From Brevundimonas poindexterae (GTDB lineage: Bacteria; Pseudomonadota; Alphaproteobacteria; Caulobacterales; Caulobacteraceae): a stretch of DNA of 64,000 nucleotides. This document shows positions 1-9,627 of this stretch, one piece after another. The stretch covers positions 62,001-126,000 of the forward strand of contig NZ_JAIVLL010000002.1 of assembly GCF_020524625.1 (NCBI RefSeq), in the 5' to 3' direction. The first letter of the stretch is position 1. Each line of letters starts with the position of its first letter. Under the pieces are notes generated by a model. The model searched no databases. It saw nothing but the letters and a program-made list of their open reading frames with translations, and was not told where the DNA came from. Position numbers and translations under genes: made by a program.

Positions 1-2
1 TG

Positions 3-263
3 GGCAGCCCCTACATCTATGTGACTGACGCCCGCTACAGTACGCGCGCCACGCCCTGGGGAGCCGAGGTTCAGGTCCGTTTCCTCAACACCAATGAGCC
101 ACGCGAGACCCGCTTCGAGATGGTCAGGACCGATGCGGGCTGGCGGGTCGCCGACATCGTGGGCCGCGACCCGGAGACCGGCCGCACCTGGCGCTACACG
201 GACCAGATGGCCGAAGTCTTCGCCGCCGTGGCCCGGGGCGAGGGGCCCCGGGATCCGTCCTGA
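3..263 (+). CDS. C-terminal part of an unidentified protein (cut by window edge)
   Basis: The reading frame is open from the left edge to a TGA at 261-263, so only about the last 86 residues are visible and the real start lies outside the window. The segment carries a strand-rich end with FEMVRTDAGWRVADIV, the pattern 'x-x-DAGWRVADI' seen near the C terminus of small NTF2-like or DUF3828-like exported proteins, but this is too little to assign a family. It ends 92 bases before fba on the same strand and may or may not be cotranscribed with it. Confidence 0.55.
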   Translation, partial: GSPYIYVTDARYSTRATPWGAEVQVRFLNTNEPRETRFEMVRTDAGWRVADIVGRDPETGRTWRYTDQMAEVFAAVARGEGPRDPS

Positions 264-355
264 CGCCGCGCCTGATTCCTTTGTAACACGGCGTGACTTC
301 GAGCCCGTCCGGCGCTAAAGCGGGGCAAAAGATAAAAGGCTCAGGAGACTACCCC

Positions 356-1441
356 ATGGCGCGCATCACGCTGCGACAACTGCTCGATCACGCGGCAGAG
401 GAAGGCTACGGCCTGCCGGCCTACAACATCAACAATATGGAACAGGGTCTGGCGATCATGGAGGCGGCCGAGGCGGTGAACGCCCCCGTCATCATCCAGG
501 CCAGCCGCGGCGCGCGCAGCTATGCCAATGACATCATCCTGGCCAAGCTGATCGACGGCCTGGCCGAGCTTTATCCGCACATCCCGGTCTGCATGCACCA
601 GGACCACGGCAATGGGCCGGCCACCTGCGCCACCGCCATCCAGTACGGTTTTACCTCGGTCATGATGGACGGCTCGCTGGAAGAGGACGCCAAGACCCCC
701 GCCAGCTACGAGTACAATGTCGATGTCACCCGCCGCGTCACCGAAATGGCCCACAGCTGCGGCGTGTCGGTCGAGGGGGAGCTGGGCGTGCTGGGCAGCC
801 TGGAGACGGGCATGGGCGAGGCCGAGGACGGCCACGGCTTCGAGGGCAAGCTGGATCACTCCGCCCTGCTGACTGATCCCGATCAGGCGGTGGACTTCGT
901 CCGCGAGACCAAGGTCGACGCCCTCGCCATCGCCATGGGCACCAGCCACGGCGCCTACAAGTTCACCCGCCAGCCGGATGGCGAGGTGCTGGCCATGAAC
1001 GTCATTGAGGAAATCCACCGCCGTCTGCCGGACACCCATCTGGTCATGCACGGCTCGTCCTCCGTGCCGCAGGATCTGCAGGACATCATCAACCAGTACG
1101 GCGGCAAGATGCCCCAGACTTGGGGCGTGCCGGTCGAGGAAATCCAGCGCGGCATCAAGCACGGCGTGCGCAAGATCAACATCGACACCGACAACCGGAT
1201 GGCCATCACCGGCGCCATCCGCAAGGTGCTGGCCGAAAAGCCGGGCGAGTTCGACCCGCGCGCCTATCTGAAGCCCGCCAAGGAAGCCATGCGCAAGCTG
1301 TGCATCGAGCGCTACCAGCAGTTCGGCTGTGAGGGGCAGGCCTCAAAGATCAAGCCGCTGTCGACCGCCCAGATGGCCAAACGCTACGCCTCGGGCGAGT
1401 TGGACCCGCACTTCGGCAAGGCCTCGTCAAAGGCGGCCTGA
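356..1441 (+). CDS. fba: Class II fructose-1,6-bisphosphate aldolase (Calvin-cycle subtype)
   Basis: Zinc-dependent aldolase that splits or forms fructose 1,6-bisphosphate in cytoplasmic glycolysis and gluconeogenesis. The 361-residue protein starts at the ATG at 356, preceded by AGGAG at 343-347; a longer in-frame start at 293 has no such site and adds 21 unlikely residues. Visible family motifs are HQDHGNGP (zinc-binding His and catalytic Asp region), [27 protein letters not shown] and [10 protein letters not shown], in the usual order. Length and the [12 protein letters not shown] insertion fit the Calvin-cycle-type class II branch (about 345-360 residues). It is followed by a convergent lipoprotein gene only 7 bases away. 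Confidence 0.96.
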   Translation: MARITLRQLLDHAAEEGYGLPAYNINNMEQGLAIMEAAEAVNAPVIIQASRGARSYANDIILAKLIDGLAELYPHIPVCMHQDHGNGPATCATAIQYGFTSVMMDGSLEEDAKTPASYEYNVDVTRRVTEMAHSCGVSVEGELGVLGSLETGMGEAEDGHGFEGKLDHSALLTDPDQAVDFVRETKVDALAIAMGTSHGAYKFTRQPDGEVLAMNVIEEIHRRLPDTHLVMHGSSSVPQDLQDIINQYGGKMPQTWGVPVEEIQRGIKHGVRKINIDTDNRMAITGAIRKVLAEKPGEFDPRAYLKPAKEAMRKLCIERYQQFGCEGQASKIKPLSTAQMAKRYASGELDPHFGKASSKAA

Positions 1442-1448
1442 TCTTAGA

Positions 1449-2084
1449 TCAGAAGCCGTAGCGTCCGATCAGATAGTAGCGGACGTCCCGGGCCTCGCGT
1501 TCGGCGTAGTCCAGATAGTCCTGGGCGTCCCGCCACTCGCGAAGCGTCTGTTGACGCTCACGGCGCAATTCCTGCACGCGATTGCGCGCCTGTTCGCGGG
1601 CCTCGTCGGTCAGGTTGGTGTCGCGCGCCTGTCCCTGGAAGTAGTCGATCTTCTCGTCCAGTTCGGTGGCGCGCGCCCCCAGACTGTCGACCCGGCTACG
1701 CGCCTCGGTAACGGCCTGTTCCGCACGGTATAGCGTCTCGCCGTCGCTCCAGGCGGACAGGAAGGCGCCCTCGGCCGCCCCCCGGCAGACCCCGGCATAG
1801 CTGTTGCCGCGAGCCGCTTCCGAAAAGGCCCGTTCCGGCACGCAATACTGGCGGAGGCCATCCTCACGCGCCGAGAAATAGGCCGCGGAATTGGGCACGA
1901 CCCCGTATTTGGCGCAGGCCTTGGCGTGATCTTCCAGTCGGCTCTCGGAGTAGCCTGCATAGCCGTCGGTGTAGCCTTGCTGGCCCCAGTCGCCTGCCAG
2001 GCACTGGTCCTCGCTCATGGTCGCGCAGCCGCTGAGTGCCGCCAGCGCCGCCAGCCCGACAGCGCCGATGATGAGATATTTCAT
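1449..2084 (-). CDS. DUF2799-type lipoprotein
   Basis: Predicted envelope lipoprotein of 211 residues. The start at 2084 is chosen because GGGAGAGGG lies just upstream and the protein then begins with a clean lipoprotein signal (MKYLIIGAVGLAALAAL-SGC) with the lipobox LSGC. The mature part has CLAGDWGQQGYTDGYAGY, which matches the DUF2799 signature of tryptophan/glycine/tyrosine-rich N-terminal repeats, then a Cys-containing middle and a long charged coiled coil over about residues 120-200. Function is unknown for the family. It is convergent with fba and divergent from rluD. Confidence 0.85.
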   Translation of the reverse strand: MKYLIIGAVGLAALAALSGCATMSEDQCLAGDWGQQGYTDGYAGYSESRLEDHAKACAKYGVVPNSAAYFSAREDGLRQYCVPERAFSEAARGNSYAGVCRGAAEGAFLSAWSDGETLYRAEQAVTEARSRVDSLGARATELDEKIDYFQGQARDTNLTDEAREQARNRVQELRRERQQTLREWRDAQDYLDYAEREARDVRYYLIGRYGF

Positions 2085-2182
2085 GGAGCCCTCTCCCTTG
2101 CAGACGGGAAGATGCCCAAGGTCCCCTCGTCGCGCAAATTCCGTCGGAGCGGGTTCTGCTCCCGTGCTAGGCTTCGTCACTC

Positions 2183-3190
2183 ATGAACCACCCGTCCACC
2201 GATTCCGACGATGAGGATGATGGCGCCTCCATCATCGAACTCCAGCTCGAGGCCACGCCGGAACGTCTGGACAAGGCCCTCAGCCAAGCGCTGCCCGAGG
2301 TCTCGCGCGCCCGCATCCAGGCGCTCCTGTCTGGCGGGTCAATCAGTCGCGACGATCAGCGTCTGAACGCCGGCGCCCGCTCCACCGAGGCCGGTCTTTA
2401 CCGGATCGTGCTCCCGGCCCCGGTCGCGGCCGAGCCCGAGCCCGAACCTCTTCCCCTGACGATCCTGTTCGAGGACGCCGATCTGGTCGTGGTGGACAAG
2501 CCTGCGGGCATGGCGACCCACCCCGCTCCGGGCAGCGAGACCGGCACCCTGGTCAACGCCCTTCTCCATCACTGCGGGGCCAGCCTGTCCGGCATCGGCG
2601 GGGTCGCACGCCCCGGGATCGTTCACCGGCTCGACAAGGGGACCTCCGGCGTCATGGTCGCGGCCAAGTCCGACCGTGCGCACCAGGGCCTGTCGGCCCA
2701 CTTTGCCACCCACGATATCCAGCGCACCTATATCGCCCTGACCCGCGGCACGCTGACGCCGGAGCGGGGCCGGATCGAAAGTCGCTTGGGTCGCTCGACC
2801 CATGACCGGAAGAAGATGGCGGTCCTGAAGACCGGCGGGCGCGAGGCCGTGACGGACTACGTCGTCGAGCGCACCTTTGGTCACCCTGCAAAGGTGGGAG
2901 GCGCGCCGCTCGCCGCCCGCATTGCCTGCACGCTCCACACCGGTCGCACCCACCAGATCCGGGTGCATATGGCCTCCAAGGGCGCCCCGCTTCTGGGAGA
3001 TCCGGTCTACGGGTCCGGCCCGCCCGCACAGTCCGTCCGCGACGCGATCTCCGCCTCGGGCCTCGACCGTCAGGCCCTTCATGCAGCGGTGCTCGGCTTT
3101 GTTCACCCTGTGTCCGGTGAGGCCCTGCGGTTCGAAACCGAGCCGCCCGCCGACATGCGAGACCTGCAGGACCGGCTGGAGGCCCTGTGA
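2183..3190 (+). CDS. rluD: Ribosomal large subunit pseudouridine synthase, RluD-type
   Basis: Makes pseudouridine in 23S rRNA (RluD modifies helix 69). The 335 residues contain an N-terminal S4-like RNA-binding domain (ERLDKALSQALPEVSRARIQ, about 26-60) and a RluA-family catalytic domain (about 95-310) with GIVHRLDKGTSGV; the catalytic Asp is D151. HTGRTHQIRVHM is the second conserved motif. The GTGA overlap at 3187-3190 couples it to the next gene. The order pseudouridine synthase then rpoH is also found in Caulobacter, which supports RluD rather than RluC. Confidence 0.9.
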   Translation: MNHPSTDSDDEDDGASIIELQLEATPERLDKALSQALPEVSRARIQALLSGGSISRDDQRLNAGARSTEAGLYRIVLPAPVAAEPEPEPLPLTILFEDADLVVVDKPAGMATHPAPGSETGTLVNALLHHCGASLSGIGGVARPGIVHRLDKGTSGVMVAAKSDRAHQGLSAHFATHDIQRTYIALTRGTLTPERGRIESRLGRSTHDRKKMAVLKTGGREAVTDYVVERTFGHPAKVGGAPLAARIACTLHTGRTHQIRVHMASKGAPLLGDPVYGSGPPAQSVRDAISASGLDRQALHAAVLGFVHPVSGEALRFETEPPADMRDLQDRLEAL

Positions 3191-3876
3191 GAAGCTTCGC
3201 GGGTCTGGCGTTGTTGGTCGGCCTTTCGGCCTGCGGGTCAGAAGTGGAGGAGAGGGCGCGCCCCGCGGAGCCCACCGCCGCCGGTCTGGTCTCCCTCTCC
3301 TGCGATGGCTCACAAGGTCTCAGGCCCCTGTTTGCCCGCTACTGCAGCCAGGGCCGCAACTATATGACACCCGAAGCCCGCGATGCCCTGGTCGACGCGG
3401 CGTCCCGCCTGCAGGCGCGTTATCCCGAGGCAATCGTCCGCTTCATGGACGGGTCCGGCCCGGACGGGATTGTCCCCTTCCCACCCCATCTCAGCCATGG
3501 CGACGGTCGGCAGGTCGATCTGGCGCTCTATTACACCGACACGGAGGGGCATCCCCTCGCCGACGTGCCCGACACCCGTAACTGGGGCGGCTACTGGCCG
3601 GCGGAGCCGCCCCTCCCTGGCGAACGCGTGGCGTGTCCGGAAGGCCGTTCCGGACGCGCCGAAAAGCCGGATCCCCCGGCGGACCGTCCCTGGCGGCTGG
3701 ACAACGGGCGAACCAAGGCGCTGGTCGAAATTCTGATCGCCGACGACCGGGTGCGACGCGTCTTCATCGAGCCCCACCTGGAGGAACGCTTTGGCCTGTG
3801 GGGTCATTCAAAGGTTCGCTTCGCGGGCTGCCAGGCCGCCCGCCACGACGACCACATCCACGTCGACTTCTTCTGA
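3187..3876 (+). CDS. LAS-type murein metallopeptidase-like lipoprotein
   Basis: The 229-residue protein starts with GTG inside the rluD stop (GTGA), so it is translationally coupled. It has a lipoprotein signal (RSFAGLALLVGLSAC, lipobox LSAC). SHGDGRQVDLALYY and the C-terminal DDHIHVDFF supply His, Asp and HxH zinc ligands in the arrangement of LAS peptidases such as MepA, which cut peptidoglycan cross-links. The central region has no clear catalytic base beyond these, and overall similarity to MepA looks distant, so hydrolase activity is inferred from the metal site only. Confidence 0.7.
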   Translation: MRSFAGLALLVGLSACGSEVEERARPAEPTAAGLVSLSCDGSQGLRPLFARYCSQGRNYMTPEARDALVDAASRLQARYPEAIVRFMDGSGPDGIVPFPPHLSHGDGRQVDLALYYTDTEGHPLADVPDTRNWGGYWPAEPPLPGERVACPEGRSGRAEKPDPPADRPWRLDNGRTKALVEILIADDRVRRVFIEPHLEERFGLWGHSKVRFAGCQAARHDDHIHVDFF

Positions 3877-3882
3877 GGCCCC

Positions 3883-4158
3883 ATGACCGACCCGATCCGC
3901 CACGATGCTGAGAACCAGCGCTATGAACTCGACCTCGAGGGCGAAACCGCCTTCATCGGCTACAGCCGGGACGGCGATCGACTGACGCTGAACACCACCC
4001 AGGTCCCACCTCCGCTGGAGGGACGCGGTATCGCCGCGCGCCTGACCGCCCATGTGCTCGACGAAGCCCGCCGCGAGGGTCTGAAGGTGGTCCCGCTGTG
4101 CAGCTATTCGGCGGCCTACATCCGCCGCCACCCGGATCAGGCTGACCTGCTCGCCTGA
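3883..4158 (+). CDS. Small GNAT-family acetyltransferase (NATD1/YjdJ type)
   Basis: A 91-residue single-domain protein beginning 6 bases after the preceding gene, with GAGG upstream of the ATG. It has the minimal GNAT fold signature: PPLEGRGIAARLTAHVLDEAR, where the Q/RxxGxG/A acetyl-CoA loop is EGRGIA, followed by the LKVVPLCSYSAAYIRRHP segment. This LCSYSAAYIRRHP ending is typical of the short NATD1-like group, whose substrates are mostly unknown. Probably last gene of an rluD-led operon. Confidence 0.88.
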   Translation: MTDPIRHDAENQRYELDLEGETAFIGYSRDGDRLTLNTTQVPPPLEGRGIAARLTAHVLDEARREGLKVVPLCSYSAAYIRRHPDQADLLA

Positions 4159-4187
4159 CCCGGAATCGAGACGCTCGCGAGAGAGTA

Positions 4188-4216
4188 TTGAAAAGCAACG
4201 GACGTGCTGGTATATC
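4188..4216 (+). promoter_or_regulatory. Candidate rpoH promoter
   Basis: TTGAAA at 4188-4193 and TATATC at 4211-4216 are separated by 17 bases. The -35 resembles both housekeeping and sigma-32 (CTTGAAA) elements; the -10 is AT-rich in an otherwise GC-rich region. It lies 172 bases upstream of the rpoH start. In Caulobacter rpoH is heat-inducible from an autoregulated promoter, so this is a reasonable but unproven candidate. Confidence 0.4.
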
Positions 4217-4388
4217 TCCTCGCGGTTGATCGTGGCTTCGGTGTCACGCCCGGATGCGCCTGTGACAAAGCGCCTCTAGGCAAGGACGCAACGGATACCC
4301 ACGTCGACTGTTGAGGGGTGAGGCGTCGGTGCACATTCGCGTGGCCGTCTCCGCAGGACCCGCTCGTTTCTGAGGTCGGAGGGACCAT

Positions 4389-5276
4389 ATGACTGCCAAG
4401 CCAAGCCTCGCGATCATGTCGCCGGAACAGGGACTGTCGCGCTATCTCTCGGAAATCCGCAAATTCCCCATGCTCAGCAAGGACGAAGAGTTCATGCTGG
4501 CCAAACGTTGGGGTGAGCATCAGGACACCGAGGCCGCCCACAAGCTCGTGACCTCCCACCTGCGCCTCGTGGCCAAGATCGCCATGGGCTATCGCGGCTA
4601 CGGCCTGCCGATCGGAGAAGTGATCTCCGAAGGTAACGTCGGCCTCATGCAGGCCGTCAAGAAATTCGACCCGGACAAGGGCTTCCGCCTGGCCACCTAC
4701 GCCATGTGGTGGATTCGCGCCTCGATCCAGGAATACATCCTGCGCAGCTGGTCGCTCGTGAAGATGGGCACGACCGCCGCGCAGAAGAAGCTGTTCTTCA
4801 ACCTTCGCAAGGCCAAGAGCCAGATCTCGGCCTTCGAGGACGGCGATCTGCATCCCGAGCATCTGTCCGCCATCGCCACCAAGCTCGGCGTGTCGGAGCA
4901 GGAGGTGACGGACATGAACCGCCGCCTGTCGGGCGACGCCTCGCTCAATGCCCCGCTTCGCGCCGATGGCGAAAGCGAGTGGCAGGACTGGCTGGCCGAC
5001 GACACGGCCATCAGCCAGGAGACGCAGCTCGCCGAAAGCGAGGAGCGCGACATCCGCGTGGGCCTCCTTCAGGAAGCCATGGAAGAGCTGACGGATCGCG
5101 AGAAGCATATCCTGACGGAACGCCGCCTCAAGGACGATCCGGTCACTTTGGAAGAGCTGGCCGGCCAGTACGGCGTCTCCCGCGAGCGCGTCCGCCAGAT
5201 CGAGGTCCGCGCTTTTGAGAAGCTGCAGAAAGCCATGCAGGCCGCCGCAACCGAGCGCAATCTCGTCGACGCCTGA
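4389..5276 (+). CDS. rpoH: RNA polymerase heat-shock sigma factor RpoH (sigma-32)
   Basis: Directs RNA polymerase to heat-shock promoters. The 295 residues show sigma region 2 (KLVTSHLRLVAKIAMGYRGYG, then FDPDKGFRLATYAMWWIRASIQEYIL), the RpoH box just after it (SLVKMGTTAAQKKLFFNLRK), and region 4 with ERLKDDPVTLEELAGQYGVSRERVRQIE-type helix-turn-helix at about 240-285. The start at 4389 has GGAGGGA upstream. Its 3' end forms a small hairpin shared with the convergent receiver gene. A 230-base leader precedes it and holds the candidate promoter. Confidence 0.97.
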   Translation: MTAKPSLAIMSPEQGLSRYLSEIRKFPMLSKDEEFMLAKRWGEHQDTEAAHKLVTSHLRLVAKIAMGYRGYGLPIGEVISEGNVGLMQAVKKFDPDKGFRLATYAMWWIRASIQEYILRSWSLVKMGTTAAQKKLFFNLRKAKSQISAFEDGDLHPEHLSAIATKLGVSEQEVTDMNRRLSGDASLNAPLRADGESEWQDWLADDTAISQETQLAESEERDIRVGLLQEAMEELTDREKHILTERRLKDDPVTLEELAGQYGVSRERVRQIEVRAFEKLQKAMQAAATERNLVDA

Positions 5277-5291
5277 CCCCTGACGGGTCAG
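5273..5291. terminator. Small hairpin between convergent rpoH and receiver gene
   Basis: CTGACCC at 5273-5279 pairs with GGGTCAG at 5285-5291 around a 5-base loop; it includes the stop codons of both convergent genes. There is only a weak T run on the plus side, so it is at best a modest bidirectional terminator. Confidence 0.35.
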
Positions 5292-6097
5292 CTGGCCTTT
5301 CTGGTGATTTCCCCGGGCTTCGGCAGCGCCAGAAGCTGACCGATCGGTGCGGCCAGCACCGCCTTGGTCATTCCGCCCTGCGCCAGCGTCACTTCCAGTG
5401 CGCCCACGGCCACGACCAGTCGGGAATCCGAGACCCTGAGCGCCAGCGCCTTCAGGGTCTCGGCCTGCTGGCGAATGGCGCGAACCGCTTGCGGCGGGTC
5501 GTTGTCGAACTGGTCCAGGGCCGCCGCCAGAATCTTCATGGCCTGGTCTCGTACCGCCACAGCCTCGGCCGCGGCGCTCTTGACCGTGTCGCTCTTACGC
5601 TTGGTCGGCCCGGAATACTCGCCTGAGTTGAAGCGTCGACGATCCGGCCCGACATAGCTCACGCCCTCGACCCAGTCGCGCGGCTTCAGCGCCACGTTCT
5701 CGACCCGCTTGATCAGGTCGGCACTGGTGAAGGGCTTGCGCAGAAACTCATGCACCCCCGAATCCCGCGCGCCCTTGATGGTCGAGGCCGTCGCTTCCGC
5801 CGTCACCATGATCACCGGCACACGGCGACAGGCGAGGTGCGAACGCCGAAGCGCCTTGGTAAATCCCTCGCCGTCCAGTTGCGGGCCAGACCGCTCGATG
5901 AAGATCAGCCCGGGATCCAGGGCACCAGCCATCTGCAGGCCGCGCGTATCGCTCGCCTCGACCGCCACCTCGCGGGCGCCTAGGCCCTTCATCAGATCGG
6001 TGATCAGGCGCGCAGCATGGGCATTGGGGTCAAGGATCAGCACCCGGCCCACAGTGGGCTCCAGACGTGCCAGAAAGCGCCGGTCGGTAATCAACAC
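5288..6097 (-). CDS. Receiver-domain protein lacking the phospho-acceptor Asp
   Basis: A CheY-like receiver fills about residues 16-135, followed by a helical C-terminal tail without a DNA-binding domain. The conserved Thr (VIMVTAEAT) and Lys (FLRKPF) are present, but the phosphorylation Asp is replaced by Glu (GLIFIERSGPQLDG, E68 from the GTG start) and the N-terminal acidic pair is reduced to one Asp (VLILDPNA). It is therefore probably not phosphorylated, or is locked in an active-like state. The GTG at 6097 with GGGGG upstream is preferred over an ATG at 6139. Partner unknown; it sits between rpoH and purA. Confidence 0.75.
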   Translation of the reverse strand: MLITDRRFLARLEPTVGRVLILDPNAHAARLITDLMKGLGAREVAVEASDTRGLQMAGALDPGLIFIERSGPQLDGEGFTKALRRSHLACRRVPVIMVTAEATASTIKGARDSGVHEFLRKPFTSADLIKRVENVALKPRDWVEGVSYVGPDRRRFNSGEYSGPTKRKSDTVKSAAAEAVAVRDQAMKILAAALDQFDNDPPQAVRAIRQQAETLKALALRVSDSRLVVAVGALEVTLAQGGMTKAVLAAPIGQLLALPKPGEITRKAS

Positions 6098-6164
6098 GCA
6101 AAGCCCCCATGGAGTGAACCGCCCACTCCTAACAACCACGCGTTAAAACCGGATTGAAACCGGT

Positions 6165-7457
6165 TCAGCCGTGAAAGGGGTCCTGCATCAGGATAGTGTC
6201 GTCCCGCTCGGGGCTGGTCGACAGGAGGGCCACCGGCGCCCCGATCAGCTCCTCGATCCGCCGCACATATTTGATGGCCGCCGCCGGCAGGTCCTTCCAG
6301 GAGCGCGCGCCCTGGGTGCTTTCCGACCAGCCCTCCACCTCTTCATAGATCGGCTCCACCTCGGCCTGGGCCTTGAGACCGGCCGGCAGATAGTCGAGCG
6401 TCTCACCCTGCACGCGGTAGCCCACGCAGATCTTCAGGGTTTCAAACCCGTCCAGCACGTCCAGCTTGGTCAGGGCGATGCCATAGATGCCGTTGATGGC
6501 GATCGACTGCCGCACCAGCACGGCGTCGAACCAGCCGCAGCGCCGCGCGCGCCCGGTCACCGTGCCGAACTCGCGGCCCCGTTCGGCGATGCGCCGCCCG
6601 TCGTCGTCGAACAGTTCGGTCGGGAAGGGCCCCTCGCCCACCCGGGTCGTATAGGCCTTCACAATACCCAGCACATAGCCGACCGAGCGCGGCCCCAGAC
6701 CCGAGCCCGCCGCCGCCTGTCCCGCCACCGTGTTCGAGCTGGTGACGTAGGGATAGGTGCCGTGGTCAACGTCGAGCAACGAGCCCTGCGCGCCCTCGAA
6801 CAGGATGCGCTTGCCGTCGCGGTGCGCCTGATCCAGCAGACGCCAGACCGGCTGACCAGCATACTTCAGGACCTCCGGCGCAATGGCCATCAGCTCGGCC
6901 TTGAGCGCGGGCACATCGACCTCCGGCAGGTCCAGCCCCTTCCGCAGGGCATTGTGGTGCGCCAGCAGGCGTTCGATCTTGGCATCCAGCGCGTCCGGGT
7001 CGGTCAGGTCGCCGACGCGGATCGCCCGGCGCCCGACCTTGTCCTCATACGCCGGGCCGATGCCGCGCCCCGTCGTGCCGATTTTGGTGGTGCCCGCCTG
7101 CGCCTCGCGCGCCTGATCCAGGTCCCGGTGCAGCGGCAGGATCAGACAGGCCGTCTCGGCAATGGTCAGCAGGTCGGAGGTGATCTCGACGCCCTGTCCC
7201 TCGATCCGGGCGATCTCGTCGCGCAGCGCCCAGGGGTCAATGACCACACCGTTGCCGATCACGGACGGCTTGCCCTGCACCACGCCCGACGGCAGCAGGC
7301 TCAGCTTGTACGTGACATCGCCCACGACCAGGGTGTGACCGGCATTGTGCCCCCCCTGGAACCGGACGACCCAGTCGGCCCGGTTCGACAGCCAGTCGAC
7401 GATCTTGCCTTTGCCTTCGTCGCCCCACTGGGCTCCGACCACGGTCACATTCGCCAA
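6165..7457 (-). CDS. purA: Adenylosuccinate synthetase
   Basis: Joins IMP and aspartate using GTP to make adenylosuccinate, the first step toward AMP. The 430-residue protein is full length and begins [23 protein letters not shown], the diagnostic N-terminal GTP/IMP-binding loop; [42 protein letters not shown] and TKLDVLDG follow in standard order. It lies downstream of serC on the same strand with a 74-base gap, so cotranscription is possible. Confidence 0.98.
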   Translation of the reverse strand: MANVTVVGAQWGDEGKGKIVDWLSNRADWVVRFQGGHNAGHTLVVGDVTYKLSLLPSGVVQGKPSVIGNGVVIDPWALRDEIARIEGQGVEITSDLLTIAETACLILPLHRDLDQAREAQAGTTKIGTTGRGIGPAYEDKVGRRAIRVGDLTDPDALDAKIERLLAHHNALRKGLDLPEVDVPALKAELMAIAPEVLKYAGQPVWRLLDQAHRDGKRILFEGAQGSLLDVDHGTYPYVTSSNTVAGQAAAGSGLGPRSVGYVLGIVKAYTTRVGEGPFPTELFDDDGRRIAERGREFGTVTGRARRCGWFDAVLVRQSIAINGIYGIALTKLDVLDGFETLKICVGYRVQGETLDYLPAGLKAQAEVEPIYEEVEGWSESTQGARSWKDLPAAAIKYVRRIEELIGAPVALLSTSPERDDTILMQDPFHG

Positions 7458-7531
7458 GGGTCACTCTCCGCTTTCGACGCGGGCCGAGCCTATAGCCGGG
7501 GAATCGTCCGATGTCGCCTGAAGTCGGCGGA

Positions 7532-8689
7532 TTATTCCGCCATCGCGACCGCAAACGCCCAGTCGAGCCAGGGCGTCAGCGCCCGGACATCCTCGACATC
7601 CACCGTACAGCCGCACCAGACGCGCAGACCCGCCGGCGCATTGCGGTGCCCCTCGATGTCAAAGGCCGCGCCTTCGTCCTCAAGCAGGGCCTTCATCCGT
7701 GTGACCAGTTCGCGCCGGGCCTCATCATCCATCGCCGCCACACGCGGATGGACGATCTTCAGGCACACCGAGGTCGTCGAACGGGTGGCCGGGTCCTCGG
7801 CCAGCCAGTCCACCCAGTCGGTCCGCGCGACCCATTCGTCCAGCGCGGCGGCATTCGCCTCGGTCCGGGTGATCAGGGCACCCAGCCCGCCTTCGGCCTT
7901 CGCCCAGACAAGCGCGTCGATCCAGTCCTCCAGCGTCATGACCGAGAAGGTGTTGATCATCGACCCGGTGGCCAGGGCCCGGTCGAAGCCGGTGTCATTC
8001 CTCAGCCGCAGCACCTTGGGCACCGGCCGCGGCGGCACGAACTGGTCCAGGCGCTCGATCGCGCGCGGAGACAGGGCCGCCATGCCCAGCCCGGCCTCGC
8101 CGCCCAGCGCCTTCTGGAAGCTGAAGGTCACCACATCCAGCCGGTCCCACGGCAGGGCCATGGCAAAGGCCGCCGACGTGGCGTCACAGATCACCAGCCC
8201 TTCCCGGTCGGTCGCAAGCCAGTCTCCACCCGGCGCCCGGACACCCGAGGTCGTGCCATTCCACGGAAAGACCAGATCGGCAGCGGGATCGACCCGGGTC
8301 ACATCGGGGAAGCGACCCCAGGGCGCATCCAGAATCTCGGGCTGCAGGTTCAGGTGATCGCGCGCATCGGTGGCCCAGACCTTGCCGAAATTCTCGAAGG
8401 CCATGACCTGCACAGGGCGGGCACCCAGCAAATTCCAGAGCGCGGCTTCCACCGCCCCGGTGTCCGATCCGGGCACATAGACCAGTGCCCAGTCCTCCGG
8501 CACCTCCAGAACCTCCCGGCTCAGCGCCAGACCTTCGGCAAACCGGGTCACCACCTCGGGCGCGCGGATTCCTCGACCCAGCAAATCCGTGGGCAAGCCG
8601 TCGGCCGACCAGCCGGGCCGCTTGGCGGTTGGCCCCGACGAGAACCACGGCCGTGCAGGCTTCACATCAGGCTTGATCGGTCGGGTCAC
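7532..8689 (-). CDS. serC: Phosphoserine aminotransferase
   Basis: PLP-dependent transaminase making phosphoserine from 3-phosphohydroxypyruvate in serine synthesis. The 385 residues start [25 protein letters not shown], typical of the shorter archaeal/alphaproteobacterial SerC branch. [10 protein letters not shown] and the PLP-binding Lys in [12 protein letters not shown] (K193) are visible. The GTG start overlaps the dnaJ-like stop (GTGA at 8686-8689), so the two are translationally coupled, an unusual pairing. No serA is visible downstream; purA comes next instead. Confidence 0.95.
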   Translation of the reverse strand: MTRPIKPDVKPARPWFSSGPTAKRPGWSADGLPTDLLGRGIRAPEVVTRFAEGLALSREVLEVPEDWALVYVPGSDTGAVEAALWNLLGARPVQVMAFENFGKVWATDARDHLNLQPEILDAPWGRFPDVTRVDPAADLVFPWNGTTSGVRAPGGDWLATDREGLVICDATSAAFAMALPWDRLDVVTFSFQKALGGEAGLGMAALSPRAIERLDQFVPPRPVPKVLRLRNDTGFDRALATGSMINTFSVMTLEDWIDALVWAKAEGGLGALITRTEANAAALDEWVARTDWVDWLAEDPATRSTTSVCLKIVHPRVAAMDDEARRELVTRMKALLEDEGAAFDIEGHRNAPAGLRVWCGCTVDVEDVRALTPWLDWAFAVAMAE

Positions 8690-9591
8690 AGGGCCCGCTT
8701 CCGCAGAGCCTCGGCCGCTTTCGTCAGCTCGGGGACATCCTCGCCGGGCAGCTGGATCATCAGCCGGGCCTTCAGGTCCCCCCGGCGACCCCCGGCATAG
8801 GCGCCCTTGCCCTTCAGCCGCATGACCTGACCTGAGTTCGACCCCTTGGGCACGGTCAGGTTCACCACTCCGTCAGGCGTTCGCACGGCCACCTTGCCGC
8901 CCAGCACCGCATCGGCCAGCGGCACGGCCAGATCCATGGTCAGATCGGCCCCCTCGCGGTGGTACAGGCTGTGCGGCGCGATCTTCAGCTCGATCAGCGC
9001 ATCCCCGGCCGGACCGCCCCGGGGCGAGGGCACGCCCTGACCCTTCAGCCGGATCACCTGGCCGTCGTCCGCCCCCTTGGGAATGGTCACGTCCAGCGTG
9101 CGCCCGTCCGAAAACTGGATGCGCCGCGTCGAGCCCTGGATTGAGTCCTCAAGACTGATTTCCAGACTGGCCCGGACGTCCTGGCCTCGCGTGGGCCCAC
9201 GCCCGGCCCCGCCGCGTGGCCGGGCACCCCCGCCGCCGAACATGCCGCCCAGGATGTCCTCGAGGTCGATGTCGTCGAAGGTGGTCCTTGCCCCGCCGCC
9301 GCCGAAGCCCCCCTGACCGAAGCCGCCCTGCCCACGCGCCCCGCCGCTGAAGCCGCGATACTGCTCACGACCGTCCGCATCGATCTCCCCCCGGTCGAAC
9401 TTGGCGCGCTTGTCCGCATCGCCCAGCAGGTCAAAGGCCGCCGTGATCCGCTTGAACCGATCCTCGGCCGCCTTATCGCCCGGGTTCTTGTCGGGGTGAT
9501 AGTCCTTGGCCAGCTTGCGAAAGGCCTTCTTGATCTCGTCGGCGCTCGCGCCTCGTGACACACCCAGTTCCTGATAGGGATCGCCTGCCAC
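8686..9591 (-). CDS. DnaJ-like co-chaperone of the CbpA type
   Basis: A J-domain occupies residues 1-70 with the Hsp70-stimulating HPD at 32-34 ([10 protein letters not shown]), followed by a Gly/Phe-rich linker ([21 protein letters not shown]) and the two beta-barrel C-terminal substrate domains. There is no CxxCxGxG zinc finger, so this is a class B (CbpA/DnaJB-like) rather than a canonical DnaJ; 301 residues fits CbpA. It starts 36 bases downstream of the last GTA gene on the same strand with no obvious terminator, and overlaps serC at its 3' end. Confidence 0.92.
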   Translation of the reverse strand: MAGDPYQELGVSRGASADEIKKAFRKLAKDYHPDKNPGDKAAEDRFKRITAAFDLLGDADKRAKFDRGEIDADGREQYRGFSGGARGQGGFGQGGFGGGGARTTFDDIDLEDILGGMFGGGGARPRGGAGRGPTRGQDVRASLEISLEDSIQGSTRRIQFSDGRTLDVTIPKGADDGQVIRLKGQGVPSPRGGPAGDALIELKIAPHSLYHREGADLTMDLAVPLADAVLGGKVAVRTPDGVVNLTVPKGSNSGQVMRLKGKGAYAGGRRGDLKARLMIQLPGEDVPELTKAAEALRKRAL

Positions 9592-9627
9592 GCCTGATCA
9601 TCGCTCCTGATAGCTCAAGGCCATCAG

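Noticed and set aside
94..318. 74-codon frame near the left edge
   Set aside because: It overlaps the partial protein in another frame and has only Arg/Pro-rich sequence.
6171..8357. 728-codon plus-strand open frame over purA and serC
   Set aside because: It is antisense to two recognised enzymes, is rich in Arg/Gln/His/Gly without motifs, and is a usual artefact of high-GC codon bias. The long antisense frames at 9661-11205, 12175-13230, 44478-46508 and 50061-51866 are rejected for the same reason.
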